Shown here piece by piece: positions 63,256 to 64,000 of a stretch of DNA of 64,000 bases (its first letter is position 1; each line of letters opens with the position of its first letter). A program made the translations under genes and the position numbers. The stretch is from an uncultured Latescibacterota bacterium. Its GTDB lineage: Bacteria; Latescibacterota; UBA2968; UBA8231. The stretch lies in NCBI GenBank assembly GCA_951813615.1, contig OX638377.1, positions 3,684,599 to 3,748,598 on the forward strand, read 5' to 3'. The notes under the pieces were generated by a model, which did no database searches, had not been told where the DNA came from, and saw nothing but the letters and a program-made list of their open reading frames with translations.

Positions 63256-64000
63256 ATGAGCATGGCACCCCAAACCCCTTTTGCCTCGGTCCCGTCCCAA
63301 GTGGACTTTCCCGCTCAGGAGCGCCAGATCCTCGAATTCTGGCACGACGGCGACCTGTATCGCAAGTCCGTCGATACCCGCTCCGTCGAGCGGCCCTTTC
63401 GGTTCTACGACGGGCCGCCTTTTGCGACCGGACTACCTCACTACGGACACCTGCTGGCGTCCATCACCAAGGACGTGGTGCCCCGCTACTGGACGATGCG
63501 CGGCTACCGGGTCGAGCGCCGCTGGGGCTGGGACTGCCACGGCCTGCCCGTCGAGAACGAAGCTGAACAGCAGCTCGGGCTCGGGTCGCGGCGCGCCATT
63601 CTCGAATACGGCGTAGCCCAGTTCAACGAGGCTTGCCGCGACTTAGTGCTGCGCTACACAGCCGAGTGGCGCAGCCTGATCGAGCGGCTCGGGCGCTGGG
63701 TTGACTGGGACAACCAGTACCGGACGATGGACCCCGATTTCATGGAGTCCGTGTGGTGGGTGTTTAAGTCCCTATGGGACAAGGGACTCGTCTATGAGGG
63801 CTACAAATCCCTCGCCTACTGTCCCCGCTGCGCAACACCGCTGTCGAACTTTGAGGTCAACCAGGGCTATCAAGACACTCAGGACCCATCGATCACGGTG
63901 CGCTTCCGCGTCGCCGGTGAGCAGCGACTGTCCCTCCTCGCTTGGACGACGACTCCGTGGACCCTGCCCTCCAACATGGGCTTGGCCGTCGGCCGCGACA
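63256..64000 (+). CDS. ileS: Isoleucyl-tRNA synthetase, N-terminal part (type-2-like), cut by window edge
   Basis: The first 248 residues are present and the frame stays open to the right edge. The class-I HIGH site is FATGLPHYGHLLAS (His62/His65), the form seen in eukaryotic-like or type 2 bacterial IleRS, instead of the PYANGxIHxGH of type 1. QERQILEFWHDGDLYRKSVD, GWDCHGLPVENEAEQQLG and YCPRCATPLSNFEVNQGYQD also fit type 2, and the editing domain begins with SLLAWTTTPWTLPSN. Type 2 enzymes are generally mupirocin-tolerant. The start ATG AGC ATG may be used at 63256 or 63262. Confidence 0.95.
   Translation, partial: MSMAPQTPFASVPSQVDFPAQERQILEFWHDGDLYRKSVDTRSVERPFRFYDGPPFATGLPHYGHLLASITKDVVPRYWTMRGYRVERRWGWDCHGLPVENEAEQQLGLGSRRAILEYGVAQFNEACRDLVLRYTAEWRSLIERLGRWVDWDNQYRTMDPDFMESVWWVFKSLWDKGLVYEGYKSLAYCPRCATPLSNFEVNQGYQDTQDPSITVRFRVAGEQRLSLLAWTTTPWTLPSNMGLAVGRD

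Overview
The window is a densely coded, GC-rich chromosomal segment (mostly about 60-70 % GC by eye) of a didermic bacterium. Evidence for an outer membrane includes a TonB-dependent receptor, two PorV-like outer-membrane proteins, a propeller-barrel protein, and three proteins with a YPNP-type C-terminal sorting domain typical of type IX secretion (T9SS). A PorU-PorV gene pair points to the FCB group. The many enolase-superfamily and Gfo/Idh enzymes would fit a Latescibacterota-like lineage, but that placement is inference. I found no rRNA, tRNA, CRISPR array, prophage or insertion sequence. No gene-free stretch exceeds 300 bases; the longest is about 250 bases (5852-6102).

Layout, 1-17.3 kb: end of an M19 dipeptidase; ilvB-ilvN ending in a strong hairpin terminator; a TonB receptor on the minus strand; a Gfo/Idh dehydrogenase; ppdK; a parA-parB-(FGE-like lipoprotein)-larB-mobA run; ctaB on the minus strand; ligA. 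17.3-29.5 kb, minus strand: tilS-ftsH-folP-cdaA, then argR-argB-argD-argH continuing without a break into two tandem enolase-superfamily genes and a small membrane protein. 29.6-36.5 kb, plus strand: lexA, glycerate kinase, a PorV-like protein, era, purD, folB, folK, panC, mostly tightly packed or overlapping.

36.5-53.5 kb, minus strand: an envelope/secretion block holding porU-porV, an M6-like FG-GAP protein whose zinc site has decayed, a large HEXXH/beta-propeller/barrel protein, two tandem DUF5683-like membrane proteins and an HEXXH protease with a sorting domain. A three-gene restriction-modification cassette (39.7-42.6 kb), whose nuclease gene is clearly AT-richer than its flanks, sits inside this block. 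53.6-64 kb: rpmB, glcE, a galactonate-dehydratase-like enolase (minus strand), a polyprenyl diphosphate synthase, apbE, a fused secDF, a divergent CPA-type antiporter, yggS-yggT and the start of a type-2-like ileS.

The most unusual features are catalytic residues replaced in otherwise well-conserved proteins. The PorU-like C25 protein has Ser where family members carry the catalytic Cys. CdaA reads DRA instead of DGA. The M6-like protein has lost its HE pair. Also notable are a duplicated promoter/leader/signal-peptide module in front of porV and the propeller gene, a 28-bp palindrome at the argR start, a possible leaderless ligA transcript, and the joining of two enolase paralogues to an arginine operon.
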